Part shown: positions 54,895 through 64,000 of the stretch, piece after piece
Position numbering within the stretch: the stretch's first letter is position 1
How the letters are laid out: the number at the start of each line of letters is the position of its first letter
Source of the DNA: Novosphingopyxis baekryungensis DSM 16222
Lineage (GTDB): Bacteria; Pseudomonadota; Alphaproteobacteria; Sphingomonadales; Sphingomonadaceae
DNA: 64,000 nt
Reading direction: 5' to 3'
Assembly: GCF_000420305.1 (NCBI RefSeq)
Contig: NZ_ATUR01000003.1
Span: 496,001 to 560,000 of the forward strand
Position numbers and translations under genes: made by a program
The notes under the pieces: generated by a model
What the model was told of the DNA's origin: nothing
Seen by the model: only the letters and a program-made list of their open reading frames with translations
Databases searched by the model: none

Positions 54895-55263
54895 TCAGAG
54901 CACCTCCGGAGCCAGCGAAATGATCTTCATGTGCCGCTTGGCACGAAGCTCGCGAACCACGGGGCCGAAGATACGCGTACCGATCGGCTCCTGGTTGTTG
55001 TTGACCAGCACGGCGGCATTGCCGTCGAAACGGATCACCGAACCATCGGGACGGCGCACATCCTTGCGGGTGCGCACGATGACGGCACGGTGCACGTCGC
55101 CCTTCTTCACGCGGCCACGCGGGGCAGCTTCCTTCACCGACACCACGATGATGTCGCCGACGCTGGCGGTACGACGCTTCGACCCGCCCAGCACCTTGAT
55201 GCACTGGACGCGCTTGGCGCCGCTGTTATCCGCGACGTCTAGAGTGGATTGCATCTGGATCAT
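54895..55263 (-). CDS. rplN: 50S ribosomal protein L14
   Basis: A 122-residue uL14, the exact usual length: [40 protein letters not shown] and [20 protein letters not shown]. It lies at the subunit interface. It heads the spc-type gene order after rpsQ. Confidence 0.99.
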   Translation of the reverse strand: MIQMQSTLDVADNSGAKRVQCIKVLGGSKRRTASVGDIIVVSVKEAAPRGRVKKGDVHRAVIVRTRKDVRRPDGSVIRFDGNAAVLVNNNQEPIGTRIFGPVVRELRAKRHMKIISLAPEVL

Positions 55264-55331
55264 GGATCCGGTTCCTTCTTCCTGGCTTGCCGGGACGGGC
55301 CCGGTAGTTCCTAGTTACTTCAAGATCGGGC

Positions 55332-55628
55332 TCAGGCTTCCGCCGGCTCGACCACTTCATTTACCGCTGCCGGCGCATCGGCTTCCGCACGGCCACCGAC
55401 CTGCTCGAGCACGCGCCAGGTCTTGTTCTTGGAGATCGGCTTGGTCTCCTCGATGCGGACCACCTCACCGGTGCGGAACTTGTTGTCCTCGTCATGGGCG
55501 GAGTACTTCTTCGAGCGGCGCATGATCTTGCCGTAAAGAGGATGCTTGATCTTCCTCTCCACGAGCACGACGACCGTCTTGTCCATCTTGTCCGACACGA
55601 TCGTGCCGGTAAGTACGCGCTTGGGCAT
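55332..55628 (-). CDS. rpsQ: 30S ribosomal protein S17
   Basis: A 98-residue uS17 with the OB fold: [39 protein letters not shown] and [13 protein letters not shown]. The last 20 residues form an acidic Ala/Glu tail ([18 protein letters not shown]), longer than in E. coli. Confidence 0.98.
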   Translation of the reverse strand: MPKRVLTGTIVSDKMDKTVVVLVERKIKHPLYGKIMRRSKKYSAHDEDNKFRTGEVVRIEETKPISKNKTWRVLEQVGGRAEADAPAAVNEVVEPAEA

Positions 55629-55644
55629 ATTCTTCTATCCTTCC

Positions 55645-55878
55645 TCAGGCGCTCTTCGCGGACGCAGCAGACTGGCTCTGGGCCGTCGCGGCGCGTTCCG
55701 TCTGCAGCGTCTTGATGCGCGCAATAGAGCGACGCACTTCGCGCACACGCGCGGGCTTTTCCATCTGGCCGGTCGCAGACTGAAAGCGCAGGTTGAACTG
55801 CTCCTTCTTCAGCTGGCCGAGCTCGGTCTGGAGCTCATCGTCGCTCTTGGCGCGAAAATCTTCGACAATCTTGCTCAT
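55645..55878 (-). CDS. rpmC: 50S ribosomal protein L29
   Basis: A 77-residue uL29 coiled-coil protein near the tunnel exit: [20 protein letters not shown] and [18 protein letters not shown] short Ser/Ala/Gln tail follows. Start at 55878, 2 nt after the rplP stop; the reading frame open further upstream is only read-in from rplP. Confidence 0.97.
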   Translation of the reverse strand: MSKIVEDFRAKSDDELQTELGQLKKEQFNLRFQSATGQMEKPARVREVRRSIARIKTLQTERAATAQSQSAASAKSA

Positions 55879-55880
55879 GT

Positions 55881-56312
55881 TCAGCCTTTCAGGTGTGATT
55901 CGTCGCCAAGACGGGCGACCACCTTGGTCTTGATCGGCAGCTTCATCGCTGCACGCTCGAACGCTTCGGCGGCCAACGGACCAGCCACGCCGTCCAGTTC
56001 GAACAGGATGCGGCCGGGCTTCACACGTGCAGCCCAATATTCGACCGAACCCTTGCCCTTACCCTGACGAACTTCGGCAGGCTTCTTGGACACTGGAACG
56101 TCTGGAAACACGCGAATCCAGAGACGACCCTGACGCTTGATGTGACGCGTGATCGCACGGCGAGCCGCCTCGATCTGACGCGCGGTAATCCGCTCAGGTT
56201 CCATCGCCTTAAGACCATAGGAACCGAAATTCAAGGTGGTGCCGCCTGGCGCCTTGCCCTTGATCCGGCCCTTGAAGGCCTTGCGATACTTCATTTTCTT
56301 CGGTTGCAGCAT
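55881..56312 (-). CDS. rplP: 50S ribosomal protein L16
   Basis: A 143-residue uL16: [39 protein letters not shown] and [20 protein letters not shown]. It positions A-site tRNA. The Arg that is hydroxylated by YcfD/RoxA in E. coli lies in the conserved RQGKGKG-near region. Confidence 0.99.
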   Translation of the reverse strand: MLQPKKMKYRKAFKGRIKGKAPGGTTLNFGSYGLKAMEPERITARQIEAARRAITRHIKRQGRLWIRVFPDVPVSKKPAEVRQGKGKGSVEYWAARVKPGRILFELDGVAGPLAAEAFERAAMKLPIKTKVVARLGDESHLKG

Positions 56313-56343
56313 CTTGCTTTACCTTATCCTCTAACCCTGGCGA

Positions 56344-57039
56344 TCAACGAGCAGGCCGGACGCCGGAGGTTTGAGCCTCCATCATCAGCCGGTCGGTTGC
56401 CATGGGATCATGGGCCATGATCTCGCCCTTGAAGATCCACACCTTGATGCCGATGATGCCATAGGCAGTCAGCGCCTCGGCTTCGGCATAATCCACGTTC
56501 GCACGCAGCGTGTGGAGCGGAACGCGGCCCTCACGATACCATTCCGTACGCGCGATCTCGGCACCGCCAAGACGACCGGCGCAAACGATCTTGATGCCTT
56601 CGGCACCCAGACGCATGGCGGACTGCACGGCGCGCTTCATGGCGCGGCGGAACGCGATACGGCGGATCAGCTGATCGGCGATGCCTTGCGCAACAAGCTT
56701 GGAATCGACTTCCGGCTTGCGGATCTCGACGATGTTCAGTGACACGTCGCTCTGAGTCATGTTGCTCAGCGCGCGGCGCAGCTTTTCAATGTCTGCACCC
56801 TTCTTGCCGATGATCACGCCGGGACGCGCCGCATAAACGGACACGCGGCACAGCTTGGCAGGCCGCTCGATCACGACCTTGGAGATCGCGGCCTGCGGCA
56901 CGGTTGCCATGATGTGCTGACGGATCTTGAGATCTTCCATCAGAAGACGGCCATAGTCATGCCCTTCGGCATACCAGCGGCTGTCCCACGTCCGGTTGAT
57001 CTGAAGGCGCAGGCCGATCGGATTGCTTTTATGACCCAT
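56344..57039 (-). CDS. rpsC: 30S ribosomal protein S3
   Basis: A 231-residue uS3: [20 protein letters not shown], the KH domain with [18 protein letters not shown], and [20 protein letters not shown]-type C-terminal domain ([14 protein letters not shown]). It lines the mRNA entry tunnel. 3 nt after rplV. Confidence 0.99.
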   Translation of the reverse strand: MGHKSNPIGLRLQINRTWDSRWYAEGHDYGRLLMEDLKIRQHIMATVPQAAISKVVIERPAKLCRVSVYAARPGVIIGKKGADIEKLRRALSNMTQSDVSLNIVEIRKPEVDSKLVAQGIADQLIRRIAFRRAMKRAVQSAMRLGAEGIKIVCAGRLGGAEIARTEWYREGRVPLHTLRANVDYAEAEALTAYGIIGIKVWIFKGEIMAHDPMATDRLMMEAQTSGVRPAR

Positions 57040-57042
57040 GGC

Positions 57043-57423
57043 TTACGCCTCCTCTTCCTGCTCGCGCACCACGATACGGATGCGGCTGAACGGCTTGATG
57101 ATCTGGCTGGCGCGGCCGCGGGCACGGGCCCGGAAACGCTTCATGCGGATCGACTTGCCGACGCTGGCTTCCGATACGACCAGCGCATCGACATCCAGAT
57201 TGTGGTTGTTCTCGGCATTGGCGATTGCAGAGGCGAGTACCTTGCGGACATCCTCGGCCATGGCCTTCTTGGAGAACTGCAGCACATTCATCGCATCTTC
57301 CACGCGGCGGCCACGAATAAGGCCTGCCACAAGGTTCAGCTTCTGCGCCGAGCCCTTGACCATCGTACCGACGGCCAGCGCTTCATTCTCTTCGACGCGG
57401 CGGGGGTTCTTGACCTGTCCCAT
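57043..57423 (-). CDS. rplV: 50S ribosomal protein L22
   Basis: A 126-residue uL22: [20 protein letters not shown], a long tunnel-reaching loop ([20 protein letters not shown]) and C-terminal [11 protein letters not shown]. Mutations of this loop confer macrolide resistance in other species; no such change can be judged here. Start shares a base with the rpsS stop. Confidence 0.99.
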   Translation of the reverse strand: MGQVKNPRRVEENEALAVGTMVKGSAQKLNLVAGLIRGRRVEDAMNVLQFSKKAMAEDVRKVLASAIANAENNHNLDVDALVVSEASVGKSIRMKRFRARARGRASQIIKPFSRIRIVVREQEEEA

Positions 57424-57698
57424 CAGCGTTTGCCCTTCTTGTCAGCGCCGTGACCGTGGAAGGTCCGCGTCGGCGCGAATTCGCCCAGCTTGTGGCCAAC
57501 CATGTCTTCATTGACGGACACAGGAATGAACTTGTGCCCGTTGTAGACGGTGAAGGTCAGGCCGACAAACTGCGGCAATATGGTGGACCGGCGCGACCAG
57601 GTCTTGATCGGCGTGCGGCTGGACTTGTCCTGTGCGTCCTCTGCCTTCTTGAGAAGGTAGAGATCGACGAACGGCCCTTTCCAAACAGAACGTGCCAT
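57423..57698 (-). CDS. rpsS: 30S ribosomal protein S19
   Basis: A 91-residue uS19: [39 protein letters not shown] and [20 protein letters not shown]. It forms a complex with S13 in the head. 3 nt after rplB. Confidence 0.99.
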   Translation of the reverse strand: MARSVWKGPFVDLYLLKKAEDAQDKSSRTPIKTWSRRSTILPQFVGLTFTVYNGHKFIPVSVNEDMVGHKLGEFAPTRTFHGHGADKKGKR

Positions 57699-57701
57699 GG
57701 A

Positions 57702-58541
57702 TTACCTCTTCTTCTTCGCATGACGCGACCGGACGATCATCTTGTCCGACGCCTTTTTCTTGTCGCGGGTCCGCATACCCTTGGTCGGCTTGCCCCATGG
57801 TGTCACAGGGTGACGACCACCGGACGTACGACCTTCACCACCACCATGAGGGTGATCAACCGGGTTCTTGGCAACGCCGCGTGTCAGCGGGCGCTTGCCA
57901 CGCCAGCGGTTGCGACCAGCCTTGGCGAGCGTCGTGTTCGAATTGTCCGGGTTGGACACAGCGCCCACGGTGCCCATGCAGGTGCCGTGAATATAACGCT
58001 GCTCGCCCGAGTTGAGGCGCATCAGGACCATGCCGCGATCGCGACCGACCAGCTGCGCATAGGTGCCAGCGGAACGAGCGATCTGACCGCCCTTGCCAGG
58101 CTTCATCTCAATATTGTGGCAGATCGTACCGACCGGCATCTGGCTCAGCAACATCGCGTTGCCAGGCTTGGTGTCGGTCTTTTCGCCTGCGATGATGGTA
58201 TCGCCAACATTCATGCGCTGCGGAGCGATGATGTAAGCCTGCTCGCCATCGCTATACTTGATCAGCGCGATGAAAGCGGAACGGTTGGGGTCATATTCCA
58301 GACGCTCGACCGTCGCTTCCACGTCCCATTTACGACGCTTGAAATCGACGATGCGATATTTCTGCTTGTGACCGCCGCCGATGCCGCGCGATGTCACATG
58401 ACCCTTGTTGTTCCGGCCACCGGTTTTGCGCTTGCCTTCGGTGAGTGCCTTGACCGGGCCGCCCTTGTGGAGCTCCTTCCGGTCGACAAGCACCAGGCCG
58501 CGGCGTGCGGGGCTGGTCGGTTTATAACTTTTCAACGCCAT
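57702..58541 (-). CDS. rplB: 50S ribosomal protein L2
   Basis: A 279-residue uL2: [40 protein letters not shown] and the C-terminal signature [20 protein letters not shown]. It is required for subunit joining and peptidyl transfer. 1 nt after rplW. Confidence 0.99.
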   Translation of the reverse strand: MALKSYKPTSPARRGLVLVDRKELHKGGPVKALTEGKRKTGGRNNKGHVTSRGIGGGHKQKYRIVDFKRRKWDVEATVERLEYDPNRSAFIALIKYSDGEQAYIIAPQRMNVGDTIIAGEKTDTKPGNAMLLSQMPVGTICHNIEMKPGKGGQIARSAGTYAQLVGRDRGMVLMRLNSGEQRYIHGTCMGTVGAVSNPDNSNTTLAKAGRNRWRGKRPLTRGVAKNPVDHPHGGGEGRTSGGRHPVTPWGKPTKGMRTRDKKKASDKMIVRSRHAKKKR

Positions 58542-58542
58542 C

Positions 58543-58854
58543 TCAGACTCCCGTGGTCACGTCGATGCTCTGGCCTTCAGCCAAAGTCACAACGGCCTTC
58601 TTGACGTCCGAACGGCGGTAAGGCTGGCCTTTCCAGCGCTTCGTCTTGCCCTTCTGGACCATCGTGTTCACGCGAAGGACCTTCACGTCGAAAAGCGCTT
58701 CCACAGCAGCCTTGATCTGCGGCTTGGTGGAACTGCCGGCGACCTTGAAGACCACGGCATTGTTTTCGGACAGAAGCGTCGACTTCTCGGTGATGTGCGG
58801 TGCGACGATCACGTCATAATGACGCGTATCGATCTCGCTTTTTGCCTTAGCCAT
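58543..58854 (-). CDS. rplW: 50S ribosomal protein L23
   Basis: A 103-residue uL23 at the tunnel exit, docking site of trigger factor and [23 protein letters not shown] and [20 protein letters not shown]. Overlaps rplD by 8 nt. Confidence 0.98.
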   Translation of the reverse strand: MAKAKSEIDTRHYDVIVAPHITEKSTLLSENNAVVFKVAGSSTKPQIKAAVEALFDVKVLRVNTMVQKGKTKRWKGQPYRRSDVKKAVVTLAEGQSIDVTTGV

Positions 58855-59476
58855 TGAAACGAGCCTCCAGCTTTTCGAGCCCTGCGCGGGTCAGAACCAG
58901 CGTTTCGGCCCGCAATATGTCGTACACGTTCGCGCCGATCGCTGGCAGAATGTCGATGCCGTACAAATTGGCCGAAGCCTTTTTGAAGCCTGCATCCACG
59001 GTCTCGCCGTCGATCACCAGGGTACGCTTGCCGAAGCCGAGGCCAGCGGCCTGCTCCTTGAGCGCCTTGGTTTTGGCATCCTTCATTTCCAACGTGTCGA
59101 GCACGATGATCTTGTCGGATTTCGCCTTGTCGCTCAGCGCCATTTTCAGGCCGAGCGTGCGAACTTTCTTGTTAAGCGACGGATTGAAGTCACGCAGACG
59201 GGCACCATGGGCCTTACCACCACCGATGAAAATCGGTGCAGCACGATCGCCATGACGGGCGGTACCGCCACCCTTCTGCTTGCCGAACTTCTTGCCAGTG
59301 CGGGCAACGTCGCTGCGCTCACGCGTCGGACGGGCGGTGCCACGTGCCTTCTCGCGCTGCCAAGTGACGACACGGTGCAGAATGTCTGCACGCGGATCGA
59401 GCCCGAATACGTCTTCGGAAAGCTCGATATCGGCGCCGGCGTTTTTACCGTCGAGGGTCTGAACCTTCAGCTTCAC
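58847..59476 (-). CDS. rplD: 50S ribosomal protein L4
   Basis: A 209-residue uL4: tunnel loop with [20 protein letters not shown] and [14 protein letters not shown]. In E. coli it represses its own S10 operon through a leader; the leader in this genome is different (see 60380-60683). 3 nt after rplC. Confidence 0.98.
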   Translation of the reverse strand: MKLKVQTLDGKNAGADIELSEDVFGLDPRADILHRVVTWQREKARGTARPTRERSDVARTGKKFGKQKGGGTARHGDRAAPIFIGGGKAHGARLRDFNPSLNKKVRTLGLKMALSDKAKSDKIIVLDTLEMKDAKTKALKEQAAGLGFGKRTLVIDGETVDAGFKKASANLYGIDILPAIGANVYDILRAETLVLTRAGLEKLEARFNG

Positions 59477-59479
59477 GGC

Positions 59480-60379
59480 TTAGCCCTCCTTCTCTTGATC
59501 TTCGACAGGCTTGTCGCTGTCCGTCGGCTGATTTTCCACCTTCTCGGCGTTCAATGCAGCCTGCTCCTGAACCTTCTGGCTTGCTTCCATCTCGGCAGCA
59601 GCTGCCTCGATCTCGGCATCGGTCGGGCCAGCCTGACGCTCATGCGCGGCTGCGCTCTCGATCATGCCAGCGCCAGCCTCGTCGTGGGAGAACTGATCGG
59701 CGTTGCGCTTCATCGCGCCGGGGAACGGAAGACCCTCAGGAGCCGGCACCTTCACCGAATCCTTGACGATCAACCAGCCACCCTTCGAACCTGGCACGGA
59801 GCCACGAACGAAAATAAGGCCGCGCTCGCTGTCGGTACGGACGATTTCGAGATGCTGCTGCGTGCGCAGACGGTCGCCCATATGGCCGGCCATCTTCTTG
59901 TTCTTGAACACCTTGCCCGGATCCTGACGGTTACCCGTCGAACCGTGCGAACGGTGGGAGAGCGACACACCATGGGTAGCACGAAGACCACCGAAACCGT
60001 GACGCTTCATGGCACCGGCAAAGCCCTTACCCTGCGTACGACCTTGAATATCGACCATCTGGCCGGCCACAAAGTGATCCGCGGTAACGGTGGCACCGAT
60101 GGGAAGAAGACCCTCTTCGCTGTCTACGCGGAATTCCGCGACGCGCGCCTTGGGGGTCACCTCAGCCTTCGCGAAGATTTCGCGCTGGGGCTTGTTGACG
60201 TTCTTGGCCTTGCGCTCACCAGCACCGAGCGTAACGGCAAAATAGCCATCACGGTCCATGCGGCGCTCGCCGACGACCTGACAATTTTCTAGCGACAAGA
60301 CGGTGACCGGCACATGCTGGCCGTCCTCCTGGAAGAGGCGGGTCATCCCCATCTTTTTCGCGATCACGCCAGTGCGCAT
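59480..60379 (-). CDS. rplC: 50S ribosomal protein L3 with long C-terminal tail
   Basis: A 299-residue uL3, about 90 longer than E. coli (209). The conserved part (1-235) starts [20 protein letters not shown] and contains [20 protein letters not shown] and [20 protein letters not shown]. The last 60-65 residues are Ala/Glu/Gln-rich and acidic ([20 protein letters not shown]) and probably helical or disordered on the surface. Start at 60379 with AAAGGAG upstream. It follows rpsJ after an unusually long 304-nt gap. Confidence 0.97.
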   Translation of the reverse strand: MRTGVIAKKMGMTRLFQEDGQHVPVTVLSLENCQVVGERRMDRDGYFAVTLGAGERKAKNVNKPQREIFAKAEVTPKARVAEFRVDSEEGLLPIGATVTADHFVAGQMVDIQGRTQGKGFAGAMKRHGFGGLRATHGVSLSHRSHGSTGNRQDPGKVFKNKKMAGHMGDRLRTQQHLEIVRTDSERGLIFVRGSVPGSKGGWLIVKDSVKVPAPEGLPFPGAMKRNADQFSHDEAGAGMIESAAAHERQAGPTDAEIEAAAAEMEASQKVQEQAALNAEKVENQPTDSDKPVEDQEKEG

Positions 60380-60683
60380 GATCAATGCTCCTTTAAACAG
60401 AGGCCTGCCGGGACCATTCCCGAAAGGCGTGAAGGCCCGCCGGATCATTCCGACGAACCCTATTTCAGCCCAGCTTTTCGTAACGTCGCCCCGTCCGGGC
60501 TAAATGCTTCAACGCGCCGGAGCGCTGGAGAGGCGAGACGGGGGACGCAGGCCACGGACGAAACCGTGCGGTATCCCTATGTCGCGGAAGAGACCTGCTC
60601 TTCCCAAAGATAGTAGAGGGCCAATGCCTCAACGCTGATCAAAGTGCAACCCCGATCAACGGATACCAACCGATCCTTCTGGA
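60380..60683 (-). other. 304-nt non-coding gap between rpsJ and rplC, possible leader
   Basis: No protein with normal features is visible on either strand. On the minus strand there are several short hairpins (CACGG/CCGTG around TTTCGT; GCCC/GGGC in the CGTCC region) and no clear terminator. No tRNA fold was found. The gap may hold the real S10-type regulatory leader or an internal promoter; no consensus promoter was recognised. Confidence 0.5.
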
Positions 60684-60995
60684 TCAGGCCAGCTTGATTT
60701 CAACATTTACACCAGCAGCAAGATCAAGCTTCATCAAAGCATCGACTGTCTGCGGCGTAGGCTGCACGATATCGAGCAACCGCTTGTAGGTGCGAACCTC
60801 GAACTGCTCGCGCGACTTCTTGTCGACATGCGGGCCGCGGTTGACCGTGAATTTCTCGATACGCGTCGGCAGCGGAATGGGCCCACGGATGAGCGCGCCG
60901 GTGCGCCGTGCAGTATCGGCGATGTCTCCCGTCGCCTGATCGAGCACGCGGTGATCAAAGGCCTTGAGGCGAATGCGAATATTCTGCGTTTCCAT
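60684..60995 (-). CDS. rpsJ: 30S ribosomal protein S10 / NusE
   Basis: A 103-residue uS10, the exact usual length: [40 protein letters not shown] and the C-terminal [14 protein letters not shown]. It also acts in antitermination as NusE. The start at 60995 is set by homology; the frame has an ATG 9 nt upstream. A double hairpin and terminator lie between it and tuf. Confidence 0.99.
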   Translation of the reverse strand: METQNIRIRLKAFDHRVLDQATGDIADTARRTGALIRGPIPLPTRIEKFTVNRGPHVDKKSREQFEVRTYKRLLDIVQPTPQTVDALMKLDLAAGVNVEIKLA

Positions 60996-61026
60996 AACGT
61001 CCAAACACTACCGATGCGAAAGAGCC

Positions 61027-61068
61027 AAAAAACAAACCGCCCCACATCCATACGGAAAGCCGGGGCGG
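61027..61068 (-). terminator. terminator-like hairpin between tuf and rpsJ
   Basis: CCGCCCC and GGGGCGG form a 7-bp stem with a long loop; TTTGTTTTTT follows on the minus strand. Only about 30 nt separate it from the rpsJ start, leaving little room for a new promoter, so partial read-through is likely. Confidence 0.7.
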
Positions 61069-61083
61069 CCTCTGAAATAACGA

Positions 61084-61121
61084 GCCGCCCGGATCAGTGA
61101 CGAATCAAGGATCCGGGCGGC
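61084..61121 (-). repeat. 12-bp inverted repeat downstream of tuf
   Basis: GCCGCCCGGATC and GATCCGGGCGGC are a perfect 12-bp pair with a 14-nt loop, beginning 14 nt after the tuf stop. A strong hairpin placed before the terminator at 61027; may stabilise the tuf mRNA end. Confidence 0.65.
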
Positions 61122-61134
61122 TGCGCAGTACTTA

Positions 61135-62325
61135 TTACACCTTGATGGTGCTGACAACCCCTGCGCCGACCGTACGGCCGCCTTCACGGATTGCGAAACG
61201 CAGACCTTCGTCCATGGCGATAGGTGCGATCAGCTTCACGCCGATGGTCACATTGTCGCCAGGCATAACCATCTCGGTGCCCTCTGGGAGGATCACTTCG
61301 CCGGTCACGTCGGTCGTGCGGAAGTAGAACTGCGGACGATAGTTGGCGAAGAATGGCGTGTGACGGCCACCTTCGTCCTTCGACAGCACGTACACCTCAG
61401 CGTCGAACTCGGTGTGCGGCGTGATCGAACCGGGCTTGGCCAGAACCTGACCACGCTCGACATCGTCACGGGCCGTACCGCGAAGCAGTGCACCGATATT
61501 GTCGCCAGCTTCACCACGATCGAGCAGCTTGCGGAACATTTCCACACCGGTCACGATGGTCTTGCTGGTGTCCTTGATGCCCACGATCGACACTTCGTCG
61601 CCAACGTTCACGATGCCGGTTTCGATACGGCCGGTCACAACCGTACCGCGACCGGAGATCGAGAACACGTCCTCGATCGGCATCAGGAAGTCCTTGTCGA
61701 CCGGACGGTCAGGCTTTGGAATGTAGGAATCGACCGCATCCATGAGAGCGATGATCTTTTCCTTGCCGATATTGTCATCACGGCCCTCGAGCGCAGCAAG
61801 CGCCGAACCGGAGATGATCGGAATATCGTCGCCAGGGAAATCATAGGAGCTAAGCAGCTCGCGGATTTCCAGTTCGACCAGCTCGAGGAGCTCTTCGTCG
61901 TCGACCTGATCGACCTTGTTCATGAACACGACCAGAGCGGGCACACCAACCTGACGGGCAAGCAGGATGTGCTCGCGGGTCTGAGGCATCGGGCCGTCAG
62001 CAGCGTTCACGACCAGGATCGCGCCATCCATCTGGGCAGCACCGGTGATCATGTTCTTCACATAGTCGGCGTGACCGGGGCAATCGACGTGCGCGTAGTG
62101 ACGCTCAGCGGTCTCATATTCCACATGAGCGGTCGAGATGGTGATGCCACGCTCGCGCTCTTCGGGTGCCTTGTCGATGTTGGCGAAGTCAACGGCCGCG
62201 CCGCCATGCGTTTCAGCCATCACCTTCGTGATCGCTGCGGTCAGCGTGGTCTTGCCATGGTCGACGTGACCGATGGTGCCTACGTTTACGTGCGGCTTGT
62301 TCCGCTCGAATTTTGCTTTTGCCAT
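61135..62325 (-). CDS. tuf: translation elongation factor Tu
   Basis: A 396-residue GTPase that delivers aminoacyl-tRNA. GTP motifs: [23 protein letters not shown] and [16 protein letters not shown]; domains 2 and 3 follow normally ([33 protein letters not shown]). It lies between fusA and rpsJ, as in the str-S10 arrangement. A second tuf elsewhere is common in proteobacteria but cannot be seen here. Confidence 0.99.
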   Translation of the reverse strand: MAKAKFERNKPHVNVGTIGHVDHGKTTLTAAITKVMAETHGGAAVDFANIDKAPEERERGITISTAHVEYETAERHYAHVDCPGHADYVKNMITGAAQMDGAILVVNAADGPMPQTREHILLARQVGVPALVVFMNKVDQVDDEELLELVELEIRELLSSYDFPGDDIPIISGSALAALEGRDDNIGKEKIIALMDAVDSYIPKPDRPVDKDFLMPIEDVFSISGRGTVVTGRIETGIVNVGDEVSIVGIKDTSKTIVTGVEMFRKLLDRGEAGDNIGALLRGTARDDVERGQVLAKPGSITPHTEFDAEVYVLSKDEGGRHTPFFANYRPQFYFRTTDVTGEVILPEGTEMVMPGDNVTIGVKLIAPIAMDEGLRFAIREGGRTVGAGVVSTIKV

Positions 62326-62485
62326 TTTACCCTACCTTCTTCTGCAATGTCGTTTGTCGGGCCCTGAAGCGCCGCGCATTGGCGGCGACCTGAACCCAAG
62401 TCAACAGTCTTAAACTTGGCTGCGCACGCTTCCGGACGCCGGATACCGGGACGCGAAAGCGTGCCCGATAGCCGATCCGAACGCC

Positions 62486-64000
62486 TTAGGCCAGCTTCTC
62501 TTTCACCTCGTCGGCAACATTCTGCGGCACTTCTTCATAATGAGAGAACTGCATGCTGTATTGCGCGCGTCCCTGAGAGAACGAACGAAGCTGGTTCACG
62601 TATCCGAACATATTCGCCAGCGGCACCATGGCTTCAACAGCCTGGGCGATCCCGCGCACTTCTGTGCCCTGGATCTGACCGCGACGGGAGTTCAGATCGC
62701 CGATCACGTCGCCCAGATACTCTTCCGGGGTGATGACCTCAACCTTCATGACCGGCTCGAGCAGCTTGATGCCCGACTTCTGCGCCACTTCGCGCATTGC
62801 GCCGCGAGCACAGATTTCGAACGCCAGTGCCGACGAATCGACGTCATGATATTGACCATCGGTCAGGCGGATATCGAAATCGATGATCGGGAAGCCAATC
62901 ATCGAGCCGGTCTCTGCTGTCTCGCGCATGCCCTTCTCGACCGAGGGGATATATTCCTTGGGAATATTACCACCCTTGATCTCGTCGATGAAGTTGATGC
63001 CCTGGCCACGCTCACCCGGGGTTACCGTCACCTTGATACGACCGAACTGGCCGGAACCACCCGACTGCTTCTTGTGGGTGTAGTCGACTTCGACTTCGCG
63101 CTTCAGCGATTCGCGGTAAGCCACCTGCGGCGCACCGACATTTGCTTCTACCTTGAATTCGCGCTTCATGCGATCGACCAGAATGTCGAGGTGAAGCTCG
63201 CCCATGCCCTTGATGATCGTCTGGCCCGATTCGTGATCGGTCGACACGCGGAAGGACGGATCTTCGGCAGCCAGGCGATTGAGCGCAACGCCCATCTTCT
63301 CCTGATCGGCCTTGGTCTTCGGCTCCACCGACAGCTCGATCACCGGCTCGGGAAATTCCATGCGCTCAAGAATGATCGGCTTGTTCGACGCGCACAGCGT
63401 GTCACCGGTCGTGGTTTCCTTAAGGCCCGCAATAGCCACGATGTCACCGGCATAGGCCGCATCGATATCCTGACGATCATTGGCATGCATCAGCAACATG
63501 CGGCCGATCTTTTCCTTCTTGTCCTTGACGGAGTTGAGCACGGTGCCCTTCTCCAGAACGCCGGAATAGATGCGCGCAAAGGTCAGCGTACCCACGAACG
63601 GATCGTTCATGATCTTGAACGCCAGCGCGCTGAACGGCGCTTCGTCGCTGGAAGGACGCGTGTCTTCGGTGTCGGTATCGGGCAGAACGCCCTTGATGGC
63701 CGGCACGTCGAGCGGGCTGGGCAGATAATCCACCACGGCATCGAGCAGGGGCTGCACGCCCTTGTTCTTGAACGCCGAGCCGCAAAGCACGGGCACAAAC
63801 TTCTGGTCCAGCGTACCCTTGCGGATCAGCTTCTTCAGCGTGGCCACGTCAGGCTCATTGCCTTCCAGATAGGCTTCCATGGCATCATCGTCCTGCTCGA
63901 CGGCAAGCTCGATCAGACGCTCACGATATTCTTGCGCCTTGTCCTTCAGATCGTCGGGAATTTCGATATATTCGAACTTCGCGCCGAGATCTTCGTCTTC
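62486..64000 (-). CDS. fusA: translation elongation factor G (5' end outside window)
   Basis: 505 codons of EF-G, from within the GTPase domain insert to the C-terminus. Visible parts are domain I end ([20 protein letters not shown]), domain II ([17 protein letters not shown]), domain III, domain IV ([20 protein letters not shown]) and domain V ([20 protein letters not shown]), which drives tRNA-mRNA translocation. The frame is open to the right edge, so the start and the G1-G4 motifs lie beyond it. It is 160 bp upstream of tuf. Confidence 0.99.
   Translation of the reverse strand, partial: EDEDLGAKFEYIEIPDDLKDKAQEYRERLIELAVEQDDDAMEAYLEGNEPDVATLKKLIRKGTLDQKFVPVLCGSAFKNKGVQPLLDAVVDYLPSPLDVPAIKGVLPDTDTEDTRPSSDEAPFSALAFKIMNDPFVGTLTFARIYSGVLEKGTVLNSVKDKKEKIGRMLLMHANDRQDIDAAYAGDIVAIAGLKETTTGDTLCASNKPIILERMEFPEPVIELSVEPKTKADQEKMGVALNRLAAEDPSFRVSTDHESGQTIIKGMGELHLDILVDRMKREFKVEANVGAPQVAYRESLKREVEVDYTHKKQSGGSGQFGRIKVTVTPGERGQGINFIDEIKGGNIPKEYIPSVEKGMRETAETGSMIGFPIIDFDIRLTDGQYHDVDSSALAFEICARGAMREVAQKSGIKLLEPVMKVEVITPEEYLGDVIGDLNSRRGQIQGTEVRGIAQAVEAMVPLANMFGYVNQLRSFSQGRAQYSMQFSHYEEVPQNVADEVKEKLA

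Noticed and set aside
60380-60683. Possible tRNA in the rpsJ-rplC gap
   Set aside because: GGTTCG-like strings occur, but no cloverleaf with matching acceptor and anticodon arms could be drawn.
1-64000. CRISPR arrays, insertion sequences, prophage or integrative elements
   Set aside because: No regularly spaced repeats, transposase or integrase genes, or att-like tRNA ends were seen.

Overview
The window looks like a chromosomal segment of an alphaproteobacterium, most probably a member of the Sphingomonadales. I infer this from the high-GC codon use, the ribosomal protein sequences, an alpha operon without rpsD, and the number of secreted peptidases and acyl-CoA dehydrogenases. No tRNA, rRNA, CRISPR array, phage gene, integrase or insertion sequence was seen. 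Both window edges cut genes: a sensor kinase at the left and fusA at the right.

Region 1 (1-10.8 kb): a MASE1/PAS hybrid-type sensor kinase (3' end missing) is followed by six plus-strand genes. These are an alpha/beta hydrolase, a transglutaminase-like protein, a secreted M28 peptidase, an FMN-dependent lactate-oxidase-family enzyme, an SDR and a secreted S46 dipeptidyl peptidase. Region 2 (10.9-19.7 kb, minus strand): hupB, lon, then ffs (SRP RNA)-dnaX-ybaB, then two tandem cysteine desulfurases, a 2Fe-2S ferredoxin and a lipoprotein class A beta-lactamase. Region 3 (19.8-25.3 kb): an alpha/beta hydrolase, rpiB-glyA-nrdR, an OsmC protein and several small unknown proteins.

Region 4 (25.4-38.9 kb) is an acyl-CoA catabolism island. 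It has an SDR and three acyl-CoA dehydrogenases on the minus strand. These diverge, across a near-perfect 22-bp palindrome, from a GPH-type transporter, a fourth acyl-CoA dehydrogenase, a zinc alcohol dehydrogenase, an ACAD10-type phosphotransferase, a serine hydrolase and a FadB/FadJ-type bifunctional enzyme. No thiolase or acyl-CoA ligase is in the window. Region 5 (38.9-41.8 kb): a small secreted protein and a secreted prolyl oligopeptidase.

Region 6 (41.9-64 kb, minus strand) is the str-S10-spc-alpha ribosomal supercluster: fusA, tuf, rpsJ to adk, then rpsM, rpsK, rpoA, rplQ. Between adk and rpsM sits a 3.6-kb insertion carrying an SRPBCC protein, gdhA, a RimB-type protease and rimK. The last three overlap by 4 nt each. 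They pair glutamate synthesis with a ribosomal-protein glutamate ligase and its partner protease inside the ribosomal gene cluster. This is the most unusual arrangement in the window. Other points are an RGG-repeat extension on S5, a 304-nt non-coding gap between rpsJ and rplC, a roughly 90-nt terminator-like fold between rplO and secY, strong hairpins in every intercistronic gap of the alpha operon, and two genes (the transporter and gdhA) whose best start appears to be a non-canonical ATC or ATT codon.
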